DNA of 64,000 bases from Ailanthus altissimus (lineage: Eukaryota; Streptophyta; Magnoliopsida; Sapindales; Simaroubaceae): NCBI GenBank assembly GCA_946807835.1, contig OX327702.1:12400001-12464000 (forward strand), read 5' to 3'. The number at the start of each line of letters is the position of its first letter. Position 1 is the first letter of the stretch. Below, piece after piece: positions 37,020 to 47,848 of this stretch. A program made the position numbers and the translations under genes. The notes beneath the pieces were generated by a model that did no database searches, had not been told where the DNA came from, and worked only from the letters and a program-made list of their open reading frames with translations.

Positions 37020-37650
37020 TCAAATGAATGCATACAATTCTTTATCATAAGTAAGATAATATAAAACTGCCCCACTTAATTTCTCACTGAAATATGCTAT
37101 TGGTCTTCCTCCTTGCATAAGAACTGAACCTATACCCATACCTGAAGCATCACATTCAATTTCAAAGGTTTTAGTAAAATCAGGCAAAGCAAGTAAAGGA
37201 GCATGAGTTAATTTTTCATTGATCAATTGGAATGCCTTCTCTTGTTTATCTCCCCATTTGAATCCAACATTTTTCTTAATGACTTCAGTAAGCGATGTGG
37301 CAATGCTGCTAAAGACTTTCACGAACCTCCTATAAAAACTAGCGAGCCCATGAAAACTACAAACATTACCTACACTTGTGGGACTCGGCCATTTTTGAAT
37401 CACACGGATCTTCTCTTCATCATCTTGTATTCCTTGTGCACTAACAACAAAACCAAGAAACACAAGCTTATCGGTGCAAAAGGTGCACTTCTTCAAGTTA
37501 GCAAATAACTTCTCTTTTCTAAGTACATCCAAAATTTATTTTAAATGTACAGCATGATCATTCAAGTTTTTGCTATAAATGAGAATATCATCAAAATAAA
37601 CAACAAAAAACCTCCCTATGAAAGCACACAATACATGGTTCATTAAAAAT
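37020..37650 (-). pseudogene. gypsy reverse transcriptase palm/thumb and RNase H start
   Basis: The catalytic YFDDILIYS is present at about 37575-37600. The thumb (CTFCTDKLVFLGFVVS) and start of RNase H (FEIECDASGMGIGSVL) follow up to 37020. One stop falls near 37533. Everything N-terminal to MNHVL is missing and the sequence joins directly to gag. Confidence 0.88.
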
Positions 37651-38398
37651 CTAGCCATAGTGGTCTCTCAGTCTTCTTCTACATTCGCTCTAATCGTAAT
37701 GATTTCCATCTCCTTATAATAATCCTCCACATTTCGATTACCTTGTATAAAACTTTGTAATTTTTGGTACAACTCACAGTAGTAATGGCTTGGAACAAAT
37801 AGTCTCCTTATCGTAGTTTTTATTGCCTCCTAAGTCTCTATTGGACGCTCTCTATTTCTTTTTCTATTTAACACTAGTTGATCCCACCAAACAATTGCAT
37901 AATAAAAAAATTCAATGGCTACAAGTTTTACCTTTTTAAGTTCGAAATAATTATGACAATCAAATACTAATTCTAACTTCTTCTCCCACTCAAGGTAAGC
38001 TTTTGGATCGTTTTTGCCTTAAAATGATGGAATTTTCATCTTAATACTACCCAAGTTATTATCTTCCTGATTCCTATCTTCTCTAAACCGCCTACCATAT
38101 CTCATAATACCAACAATTGAATCATGGTCATCTTCTACATCAAAACCTTCCCTATAACACTCTTCAGCTTCAACTCTCACTTTCCTAGGTTGAACTTTCC
38201 CTCTCCTGTGCACATTAGGATTATTTTGTGGCTACTCTAAACGTGCATTCTCTACCTGATCTATTTGTTCATGAATCTGTTCCATCTCTGTTTTCAATAC
38301 TCTCTACATTTCACCCATTATAGCTTCCACGAGAAACTTTGGATCAACCTCTTCTGATGCAGTTTCGGAAGTATTTTTTTTTTTTTGTTGTCTGACAT
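37651..38398 (-). pseudogene. gypsy gag, fused to RT by deletion
   Basis: The ATG at 38398 starts MSDNKKKKN. The typical gypsy capsid follows: DPKAYLEWEKKLELVFDCHN, AIVWWDQL, RRLFVPSHYY, VEDYYKEMEI. Several stops are present, near 38023 and 37660 among others. At about 37650 the capsid segment TTMARFL runs straight into RT segment MNHVL in the same frame. The nucleocapsid, protease and RT fingers are absent. Confidence 0.85.
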
Positions 38399-38817
38399 GT
38401 TTGCTGCAAAACAAAGTTAAAAGAAAAAAAAGGAACCTCACGCACTCACTCATGTGTTTCACTCAACTTTCACTCGTGTTTCACGCAAAAACAGATTGGC
38501 TTTTACCCTCTTATGTTCTCACCACTCTTGCCTTTTTTCACTCGCAGTAATCCTCTATAGGTTCTTATCAAACTAATCAAACAAATATCACAATTTTCAG
38601 CAACAATTCTCCAAGAACTCACCAAGAGAAATTCAAATTTAAAGACTTAGAACAAAAAAAGGTTGTGTCATGGATATTTTTTTTTGGAGCAAAGGAATTC
38701 AGGTTTGTGGAATCGAAAAGGAACTTAAGATGTAAAATTGAAATAAGAATTACAAGAGCTGAATCACAATATTTCTTTTTTAAAATATAAAGATAGCAAA
38801 CCTATAACTAGTGCCAA

Positions 38818-38829
38818 GCTTTGATACCA
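38818..38829 (-). other. Primer binding site of the gypsy element
   Basis: TGGTATCAAAGC on the minus strand, two bases from the 5' LTR. Confidence 0.92.
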
Positions 38830-38831
38830 AC

Positions 38832-39682
38832 TGATACAATTCGGGTCAAGAATTTGATAAAGTTGTGGATCAAGAAGGACTCCAATATCGTCTAGAAATA
38901 GATTTGTATGAAACCGCAACCTGTTGCTTATATTAAAGTAAGAACCTTGGTATAATGAAGATGTCGCAATCAATTATGGAATGATTGATTGATAAGTCAA
39001 AGGAGAATGCCACAGAAATTATTTCGATAAGTTCAAAGAGTTCTAAAAGAACCAAAGAGAATTTTCTTAATCAAATTGTTAAGTGCTTTCCTATCATCCC
39101 TTATGTATTTATAGTGAACATTTAGGATGCTAGCATTTTTTACAATATTGAATGACAATTTAAAAAAATAATAATAACTACAAACTACTACCAACATGAC
39201 TTTTAACTAGCTTTTTCAAACTTTGCAACTATAACAATAAATGCTATAGACTTTAACTAACTATCAACTACCAACAACTAAGGTTTTATTTAAATATTAC
39301 AACTACTATCATAAATGTTTATTGTAGGCTCCCAAAAGCTTCTAACCACTTGGGTTGCTCAAATGGGCTGTTGTTTCCAACATTTCGTAATACTTGATGA
39401 GTCAAACTTGAGTAATCACCAATTTAGAAAACGCCTCTAATTTCATCCACTTTTTGATCTCAAATATTTCTTCTAAATTATTACAAAGCTTGAATCATGG
39501 AAATCCAACTTTGTGAAACATGTGAAATATCTTCCTTACACCCATATGAATTTACCTCTGCCCAAATATTTTGAATCAATCCATTGAGAGTTTCTTTGAA
39601 CCTTTTAGGTCTAGCCCTTATAATTGGACCAACTGGAACTTGAATAGGTTCTGCATTACATTTGTTAGTTGTGCCCTCATCA
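38832..39682 (-). repeat. 5' LTR of the gypsy element
   Basis: 851 bp, partner of 34708-35557. Confidence 0.93.
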
Positions 39683-39687
39683 CTATG

Positions 39688-40124
39688 TAATATCGGTGCT
39701 AAAAAATTAATATTTTATATTTATGTCTTTATAAAATTTTAATGTTAAATTAATTAAATATAAAAATATATAACTAAAATAATATTTAATTATATAAATT
39801 AGTATTGACACAATCTTAATATGAAAATTATTATATTTTTATGACATTTTTGTAAATTGTAAATGTGAAAAAAAAATCAAATTAATTGTAAATTTCAACA
39901 TAATAAATATGTATTTTATACAATGGATATGTAAAAAGAAATGGTTTTTCATGAATAATATATAATATATTAAATAGGTAAGGAAACATATCATCCCATC
40001 AAAAAGCCAAACAATCTCACTTTTTTTAATTAAGTTAAAATTCTCGTTAAATTAGAAAAAAATTCTTAAATGACTGATTAAACTAAATTAAGTCATATTC
40101 TAAGTGAAAAACAAATGGCACTAA
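39688..40124. other. AT-rich intergenic DNA
   Basis: No gene, repeat or boundary found other than those of its neighbours. Confidence 0.5.
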
Positions 40125-40393
40125 GATATTGTTGGAATTAAAAAAAAAATAAAACCTTATATTAAAATTTAAATTAATTGTGAGTTTACAAAATTTAAAG
40201 GAAATTATAAAATTTTAGAATTATAATTTCAAATTTTAAATTGATGTTAATAAAAATTAATTTAAGAGTTGTAAATTTTAATATAAATTGCGCAATAAAT
40301 ATTTGAGTTCAAAATATTTAAATTTTCTAATAATGCTAAATAACTATTGGTATTAATACCTTAACTATTATGACTACTATATAAATGGGTCAT

Positions 40394-42078
40394 TGATGCG
40401 ATATTTCTATACTTAAAATTGAGTGCAAGTATACACTATCTTATGTAAGTAATAAAGAGACAAAATAGTCAGATGTCAAACCCACATGGATAATTTTTAC
40501 ATTTTAACAAAGTACTAAAATTATGTCTTTCTAGTAATTATTCAAAAAAATAAAAATCTAATAAGGAATATAGAAAATATAAAAGTAATGACACAATGTA
40601 AAATGATTTGGAAGATACCAATATAGAAAAAATCTAGGGTTAATACTATCCCTCAATATGCTTTCTAATGATTAATCATCTAATATTTAATTTCTTTAGT
40701 TTTTGTTATTGATCAAGATACTAATGTATTCACAAGCCTCTTCTAAGATCATACAAGTATACCTTAAATTACCAATTACCTATATTTCTATGGTATTTGT
40801 AATAAATTAAGATTCATGAAGATTAAGTCTTATTGATCATACATGCCAATTAGGTATATTTTTATCATAATTTGAAACTTGCATATGCAACATTGAATGT
40901 TACTCTACAATCATGCATCAAATTACTTAGGTCTAAATATTCATCTTCCGAGTTTATCAAAATATTACCAATTCATTTACCATATATTGGTCAGATATAT
41001 TGAAGCATTAAGAACAAGTAATTTGAATAACAAATAACTAAGTTTATTAAATATTAAAAAGATATGACAATTAAGCGCACATATTGAGTTCAAATATTAA
41101 CTCTAGAAAGAAAATTTAGTTCATGGCTACAAGAAAACAGCGGTATAAATAGTAAAAAATCATGATACAATCAATAGCAAACTGATATAGATGTCGAATT
41201 GATCTTGATTGCGTTGCCTAAGAAACTCTTGATGCCGAAGAATGCATTTTAATCTCTCTCTATGGCTGCTTCAATTAAGCTTTAATTGCTCTCTAAAACT
41301 TGTGTTGTGTGTTCTTGATATTCTTGAATTCTTGGATGATCTCTAAAGGCTAGGGACGAGTTGCCTTTTATAGGGATTAATTTGAGCTTGAAAATCTCAA
41401 TTTTTGTCGGATTAAGAATTGCACTACCACTGGGGCTCTATGCTACTGTTGCTGGGGTGTTGTGTGTAAGAAATCATGATACAATAAATAGCAAACCGAT
41501 ATAGATGTCAAATTGATCTTGATTGCGCTGCCTAATAAACTCTTGATGTCGAAGAATGCCTTTTAATCTCTCTCTATAGCTGCTTCAATTAAGCTTTAAT
41601 TGTTCTTTAAAACTTATGTTGTGTGTTCTTGATATTCTTGAATTCTTGGATGATCTCTAAAGGCTGGGGACGAGTGGCCTTTTATAGGGATTGATTTGAG
41701 CTTGAATACCTCAATTCTTATCGGAATAAGAATCGCACTACCACTGGGGCTCTATGTTACTGTCGCTGGGGTGTTGCGCATAAAAGGCCTCATCGTTAGA
41801 GCGGTGAGGTGCTAGCACTAGAACGCTAGTATATTGCTAGCGCATGGATGCTAGACTACGACTTAAACAGATCGTTTTTTCTATTTTCCTATTTTAATCA
41901 CTATTCCAACACTGGGGCAAAAATTCTTGTGGCGTTGGGGCTACAGGTCCATACTTTAAATTTCATTTAAGTTCCTATAAATAACAATAATGCACATAAA
42001 TAGCTATTTATTCTCATAAAATAATAAAATATCAAAATAAAAACATAAAAAAAATATATGACAAATATGCCCTTATCA
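40394..42078 (+). mobile_element. Solo LTR D inside the 5' LTR of relic 4
   Basis: A 1685-bp unit starting TGATGCGATATTTC and ending CCCTTATCA, a terminus type common in plant LTR elements. The flanks are GTCAT (40389-40393) and ATCAT (42079-42083), four of five matching. It interrupts an alignment that is otherwise continuous between the two host LTRs, which fixes the borders within a few bases. No coding sequence. It contains a large tandem duplication. Confidence 0.82.
41157..41784 (+). repeat. 314-bp tandem duplication in solo LTR D
   Basis: Two adjacent copies beginning AAATCATGATACAAT at 41157 and 41471, colinear to the GGGGTGTTG ending, with scattered point differences. Confidence 0.9.
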
Positions 42079-42152
42079 ATCATTCCCTAATCTAATTTAC
42101 ATACATATGCATCCTAAGTGGCTCTAAAATTTTACATACACCATTTCAGGCA

Positions 42153-42560
42153 AATGACATTTTTACCCAAATATTATGGCCTAAATGACATTTTTACTCT
42201 AATGAGATTTTTAATACCCAATTTTGCTCGATCTGTTAATTTTTGCAGTTAGTTTTAATAGTTAAAGGGTAAAAGAGTAATCTAATCATAAAAAAAATTA
42301 CACTTTGGATACGTGACACAATCTTACCCATTTATCATCTTTTGAACACGTGGCGCAATCTCATTAATTAATTAAATTTAATATAATTTTAAAAATAAAC
42401 TTTAATAAAAGGACATGTGTCATAATGTGATTAGTTACTTTGGACATGTGTCAGTATGTTATTGATTTATATTTTATTAAATAATTTTTAAAAATTTTAA
42501 AATTAATTAAAAAAAATAGAGTCGAAGTGTCGTCGAAAAACAGTGGCCATCTAACATGTT
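42153..42560. other. AT-rich filler in relic 4
   Basis: No copia gag or protease here. The segment starts with two CAAATGACATTTTTAC-like words about 35 bp apart (42151-42200) and may be foreign to the relic. Unassigned. Confidence 0.35.
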
Positions 42561-44450
42561 TTATACTAAATAGGGTAACAATAAATAATTACGAAAAGAT
42601 TCCTTATGAGGTTTGAAATGGTAGAGCTCCTAATCTTAATATTCTTAAAGTGTGGGGGTGTCTAGCATAAGTTGGCATTCCCAATCCCAAGAGAAAAAAG
42701 ATAGGCCCTAAAACTATGGATACTACTTTCATAAGCTATGTTCAAAATAGTAATACTAATAGATTCTTAGTTATAATTTTGAAGTTAGTGAAATTTTCAA
42801 TAACTTAATAATAGAATCTAAGGAAGCAACTTTCTTTAAAGATATTTTTCCTTTCAAAAAGAAAGTCAAAAAGCCTATAAGTTATAATCAAACTTCAACT
42901 AGTAATCAATCATCTAGTAGTGTGACTATTGATGAATCATAAGTTGAACTTAGGAGAAGTGAAATACCTAAAGTAGCAAAGAATTTTGGAGAAGATTTTT
43001 ATACTTTTCTATTAGAAAAAGATCCTACATCTTACAAAGAAGCTATGGTTTCTATAGATACACATTTTTGGAAGGAAGCCATTAATAATGATTTTGATTC
43101 TGTTGTTCAAAACAATACTTAGGTTTCAATATATTTTCCTCCTAGAAACAAGGCAACAGACTGCAAGTGGATATTTAGAAAAAAGTTAAACCTAATGGTA
43201 CTATAGATAAGTATAAAGCAAGGTTGGTAGATAAAAGTTTTACACAAAAAGAAGGAATAGATTACTTTGATACTATTCACCTTTTACTAGTACTACAATA
43301 ATTAGGATATTGGTTTGCCTTAGCATCAATTCATAATCTAGTCATTCATTAAATGAATGTAAAAACTATTTTCTTAAATGGAGATTTAGAGGAAGAAATA
43401 TATGTGAAACAACCTGAAGGTTTTATAGTAAAGAATCAAGAACATAAAATTTACAAGTTATTAAAATTTCTTTATTGTCTTAAGCAAGTTTTAAAGTAAT
43501 GGTATGAAAATTTTGATAAAGTAATTTTAAATTATGGCTTTAGGATAAATGAGTTTGATAAAAGTGTATATTGTAAAGAAAATGATGAAGCTCATGTCAT
43601 ATTAAGTTTATATGTAGATGATATTTTAATATTTAGTTCAAACTTGGAGATAGTAAATGATGTAAAAGCTTACTTGTCTAGGAATTATAATAAGAAAATT
43701 TTAGAAGAAACTCATATGATTCTAGGCATGAAAATTAAAAAGACTTCAAAATGTGTTATATTAGATCAATAAAATTCTATAAAGAAAATATTAAGAAATT
43801 TAAATACTTTGATTGTAGATATGTCTCTACACATTATGATCCTAGTATAGAGTTGAAAAAAAATCAAGGAGAATTTGTATCTCAATTGAGGTATTATTAA
43901 ATGATATGATATTTATTATATATAGCCAATAAAACTAGATTTGATATATCATATGCCGTGAGGAGATTTAGTAGATATACTTATAATGAATATTAGAATG
44001 CCTTAGAGAGAAATTTCAAATTTCAAATTTCTTAAAGGTTTCATAGACTATTCCTTGTGTTATCAAGGTTTCCCTTATGTGATAAAGGGGTATAGTGATA
44101 CAAATTAGTAACCGGTAACATAGATGTTAAATTTACAAATGGTTATATATTTCTCTTAAGAGGAGCAACCGTATCTTGAATTCTAAGAACAAACGTTAAC
44201 TTCAAAAGGCACTATGAAGTTCGAGCTTATAACTCTTGATATAGCTTGTAAAGAAGCTGAATTGATTAAAAATGTTATCATAGAGATACCTATTGTGATT
44301 ATAAAGTTGTTATAGAGTTAGTGAATGAATCTCATATAAATAAAAAGATGAACAAATATATTAGAATGAAATACAAGTCTGTTAAAAATCTTCTAAGTAA
44401 TACTATTATAACTTTGGAGTATGTCAAGTCTGAGTTGAATATTTGCTCTT
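42561..44450 (+). pseudogene. Relic 4 integrase C-terminus, RT and RNase H
   Basis: Heavily broken frames still show the integrase C-terminus (KVWGCLAYV-like at about 42640 and the basic stretch after it), the RT linker (DPTSYKEAMVSIDTHFWKEAI at 43021-43085), RT motifs around IYVKQPEGF (about 43400), the catalytic LYVDDILIF (about 43610-43635) and FDISYAVRRFSRY (about 43930). Stops occur every few dozen codons. RNase H is only hinted at from 44000 onward. Confidence 0.8.
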
Positions 44451-45070
44451 AAAATTATCAAGGGAGATGGGCTTAAACCCATAAGGAAGTCACCTAAGGA
44501 TGTAAACCAACCTTTGTAATTAAAGATCCCATGAACAAGGTTCAATGAATAGGAATACATATTGTGTGACTTTTATAGAACAACATTTAAGGACATATCT
44601 CAGAGAAGGTATGCTTTCACTTATTACTATAGCAAACAGTACTACAATGTGACGTTTTGGAGAGTACTTACCTAATGAGTCTAAGGCGAACATATTCTTG
44701 TGAGGCATAGGTCACATATGCCATTGGAGGACTCATCTAAGTGAGAGTTGTCGTAAGGTCACGACTGTGAGAATTGAGCTATTCTCTAAAACTCTCATGA
44801 GAATCAAGATTCGAGCACATGGTCATTAATAGTGCTAACTCACAAAACTAAGTCTTCATTGTTATTATATGTATAATAGTTAAATTTTGGTCAAAGAAAT
44901 CGAGTTCAAGATATAGTTCATTTATATTTCTCAAATGAATGGTATTTATACTAAGTATAGGTTCAAGCTCGAAAAGCACCTACACCGATTGCATAATAGA
45001 TTATTGCAATGTATAAATAGTTGTATAAAACATCATATACATAAAAAGTTGTCAAACCTTTGTGGAGGAT
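44451..45070 (+). other. 3' untranslated region of relic 4
   Basis: No coding sequence. It ends in a purine tract, TGTGGAGGAT, directly before the 3' LTR. Confidence 0.55.
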
Positions 45071-46886
45071 TGTTGGAATTAAAAAAAAAGTTTTAAAACC
45101 TTATATTAAAATTTAAATTAATAGTGAGTTTATAAATATAAATTGACAATAAATATTTGAGTTACAAAATGTTTAAAATTTGTAATAATGTTAAATAAAT
45201 ATTAGTATTAATATCTTAAGTCTGATGAGAACTATATAAATGGGGCATTTCCTATTCTAAATCTACACACACATACATCTTAAGTCTATACTCTAAAATT
45301 TTATATACACCATTGTTGGAAGTGTGCCCTAAAAACATGACTATTCATTCAATAATTAATAGAGGTTATTCAAATATTATAAAATTTCTTGATTATTATA
45401 TGTAACCTTAAACTTAGTGTATAATAATTATATACGAGAGGATTAAGTTTAAGCGTAATAATCTAAACTTGTCCTTAGTTTGGATGAAGACAAAAACTTT
45501 ATTTTGATAGACTGTAAGTGCAATCCATTTGTATATTGTATACAATGATCTTATCTGAATCACTATGTATAATAATATAGAAAATAGAGGTGCTTTATAT
45601 AATGTTGATTATAGGACTGGACAATAATAAAATTAATTTTATGTTAATCTTTGTTAGTAAAGAGAATTTATTTTATCATAATAAAATTATATATGGATTA
45701 ATCTTAATCCTGAGTGATTAATGAACTCCTATTCATTGAGTTATGTTTATTAATTTACAAGGAAAAAATTATAAAATATTTTTAATTAATTACTAAATAT
45801 TTTATAAATGTAACAAAATGGATGACTGAGAACATTTTTCACAGATATGGAATCCACTCATTCTGAAAAGAAGTTAGATAAGTTGTTCACTTGATAATTG
45901 ATTTTGGTCTTAAACATAATGAGCGCTTAGTTTTCTTTAAAAGTTAAAGAAAATAATAAATTTGTGAATTTTACAAATTAAATGTTTAAAAGAAGATCAA
46001 TGTGGATCAAAGATAAAGATGTAATTAGAGAGGTTAACAGTTTTTTATTTTATAATTTATTTGAACGCTTGTGGATGATTGATTTATATGAAATGATTAT
46101 TAAATGGATAAAGACAGTTTTCTATTTTATAATTTATTGTAAAATTTTATAGTTCAGTTTTATGTTTTTAGTCGAGTAATATAAATTTAATCAATAAAAT
46201 CATATTAATTAAAGAGTTTAATCAAATGATTTAATATATTAGATCTTAATTTTGTAGGTCCATCAGATCCTCATTCTAGCTCCATAAATATTAATATGGA
46301 CTATTGAATTAATTGTTAGATCTAAAATATTAATTAACTCAAGTTAATTTGATTAAATTTGTTATGCTCAATCAATTATTGACCCAATCCATAATAAATA
46401 TGAAATTAAATAAATAATTAGATTATTTATGAAATTAAATAAATAATTATGAATTATTTAATTAAAGATAATATAAAATATTATGTTTATCCTTTTAATT
46501 AGTAAATTAAAATAATATAAAGATATTATTTTATTCTAATCTTATTTAATTCTATTAAGATTAAGAGTTTAGATAACAAAATAATTCTTATATTATAAAA
46601 AAGAGTTTTAAAACCACTTTTTACATATTCGTTTTAACTAGTGCTTATTTTGGGTTAAATTATTTTAGAAAGAAAAATAAAAAATACAAAATTAAATCTT
46701 CTACAATTTATCAACTCACTCATCCAAATAGTTCATTGATGAGAGATACAGCATAAAAAATTTATTAATATTAACAAAAATATTCATAAAAAATTTACAA
46801 TTGAAATACTTTTCTTATATTATTTTATTATTAAATTAAAATAAACATAAATTTTTTTAAAATTCACCTGCAACCATTTCCTTGCA
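45071..46886 (+). repeat. 3' LTR of relic 4, interrupted
   Basis: The LTR parts are 45071-45313 and 46878-46886; solo LTR E entered almost at its last bases. Confidence 0.75.
45314..46872 (+). mobile_element. Solo LTR E, Ty1/copia TGTTGGAAGTGTGCCC type
   Basis: A 1559-bp unit from TGTTGGAAGTGTGCCC to CACCTGCA, with a perfect duplication ACCAT (45309-45313, 46873-46877). The TGTTGGAAGTGTGCCCTAA start is widespread among plant copia LTRs. A second copy lies in the opposite direction at 53707-53842 plus 63304-64000. No internal sequence is present here. Confidence 0.92.
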
Positions 46887-46891
46887 GATGT

Positions 46892-47544
46892 TAAATTCTA
46901 TTAGTTTAGCTTTTTTATTAATTAATTTTTACCAAAGAAATTTAGTCGATCCACAGTTTAAAAATGTTAATGTCCACTTCAGAAATAAAATTAAATAATG
47001 TCAACTCAAAAATCGCCCATTCTATTTTTTCTACAGTAATAAAATTTAAAAAAATAGATAGACTTCTTCTTTTAAAAAAAAATAGTTTTATTCTTCTATT
47101 TTTTTCCCCTTTTTTTAAGTATAACACTAGAATGCGTTTAAACCAAATTCACAAACTCTTTTTGTATAATACAGTGTAGTATAAAATTTGTGTGATAGTC
47201 AAACTTAATATATATATAATTTATTTAATGAGCTACATAACTCATTATATGATGAGTAATACTGCTACATGTTATTATTTAATAAATTCATAATTCTTTA
47301 TAATTTTTACACAATTTATAATATGCTACAGAAACTTGTTATGTGTCTAAGAGTTCAGCATATGATAAGTTACATAACTTACTAGATCATATATATATAT
47401 ATATATATATATATTTATGATGTGTCAAATTGTAAATAATTTTTTTTGAAAAATAATTACAAATAAAAATTTGTATAATTAATTTTTATGTATGGAACAT
47501 TACTCAGTTTGAAATGTTAGAATTAAATTGCATATAAAATAGTT
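46892..47544. other. AT-rich intergenic DNA with an AT microsatellite
   Basis: Contains an uninterrupted (AT)13 run at 47389-47414. No gene seen; the overlapping open frames on both strands at about 46950-47180 are of AT-rich composition without motifs. Confidence 0.5.
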
Positions 47545-47580
47545 TTCAATTTAGGAAAATGTTCACTGTTAACCAAATTT

Positions 47581-47600
47581 GGGGGGGGGGGGGGGGGGGG
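47581..47600 (+). repeat. Run of 20 guanines in the left TIR
   Basis: Twenty consecutive G; the right TIR has only GGG at the matching place. It stands about 28 bp inside the transposon end. Confidence 0.95.
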
Positions 47601-47848
47601 AAAAGTGTTTTTTATCCTAGTCAAAATTTGTAAATTTTAGCAATCAAAAATATAATATTTTCTCATTTTACCCTTATTTGTAAAATTTGTAAAAGTATAT
47701 ATTTTTAATTTATTATAATTAATTAATTTAATAAAATTTAACCAAAATTTTATTTTATGAAATATAATTAAAATTAGTTATTTACATATAAAAATTAAAT
47801 TATAAAAATAATTATAATTTTTTTAAAAAAATATTAAAGCAACTAATG

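Larger units (their letters stand above)
34708..39682 (-). mobile_element. Ty3/gypsy LTR retrotransposon with internal deletion
   Basis: Two LTRs of 850 and 851 bp (TGATACAA...CTCATCA on the plus strand), a perfect target duplication CTATG (34703-34707, 39683-39687), a methionine-tRNA primer site beside the right LTR and a purine tract beside the left one. Between them on the minus strand are gag, RT, RNase H and integrase in gypsy order. The gag C-terminus, protease and RT N-terminus are deleted. Stops are scattered, so it is non-autonomous. Confidence 0.95.
40130..42152 (+). repeat. 5' LTR of copia relic 4, interrupted
   Basis: The LTR parts are 40130-40393 and 42084-42152; the insert between is solo LTR D. 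It aligns with 45071-45313 plus 46878-46886 through TAAAATTTTAYATACACCATTTC. No primer site is visible after it. Confidence 0.78.
40130..46886 (+). mobile_element. Ty1/copia relic with two nested solo LTRs (copia relic 4)
   Basis: Short LTRs starting TGTTGGAATTAAAAAA lie at 40130 and 45071, each interrupted by a different solo LTR. With the insertions removed the LTRs are about 340 and 252 bp and end GGCA/TGCA. The flanks GATAT (40125-40129) and GATGT (46887-46891) match at four of five bases. Between them are degraded copia integrase, RT and RNase H sequences; gag, protease and most of integrase are gone. This is the oldest-looking element in the window. Confidence 0.82.
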
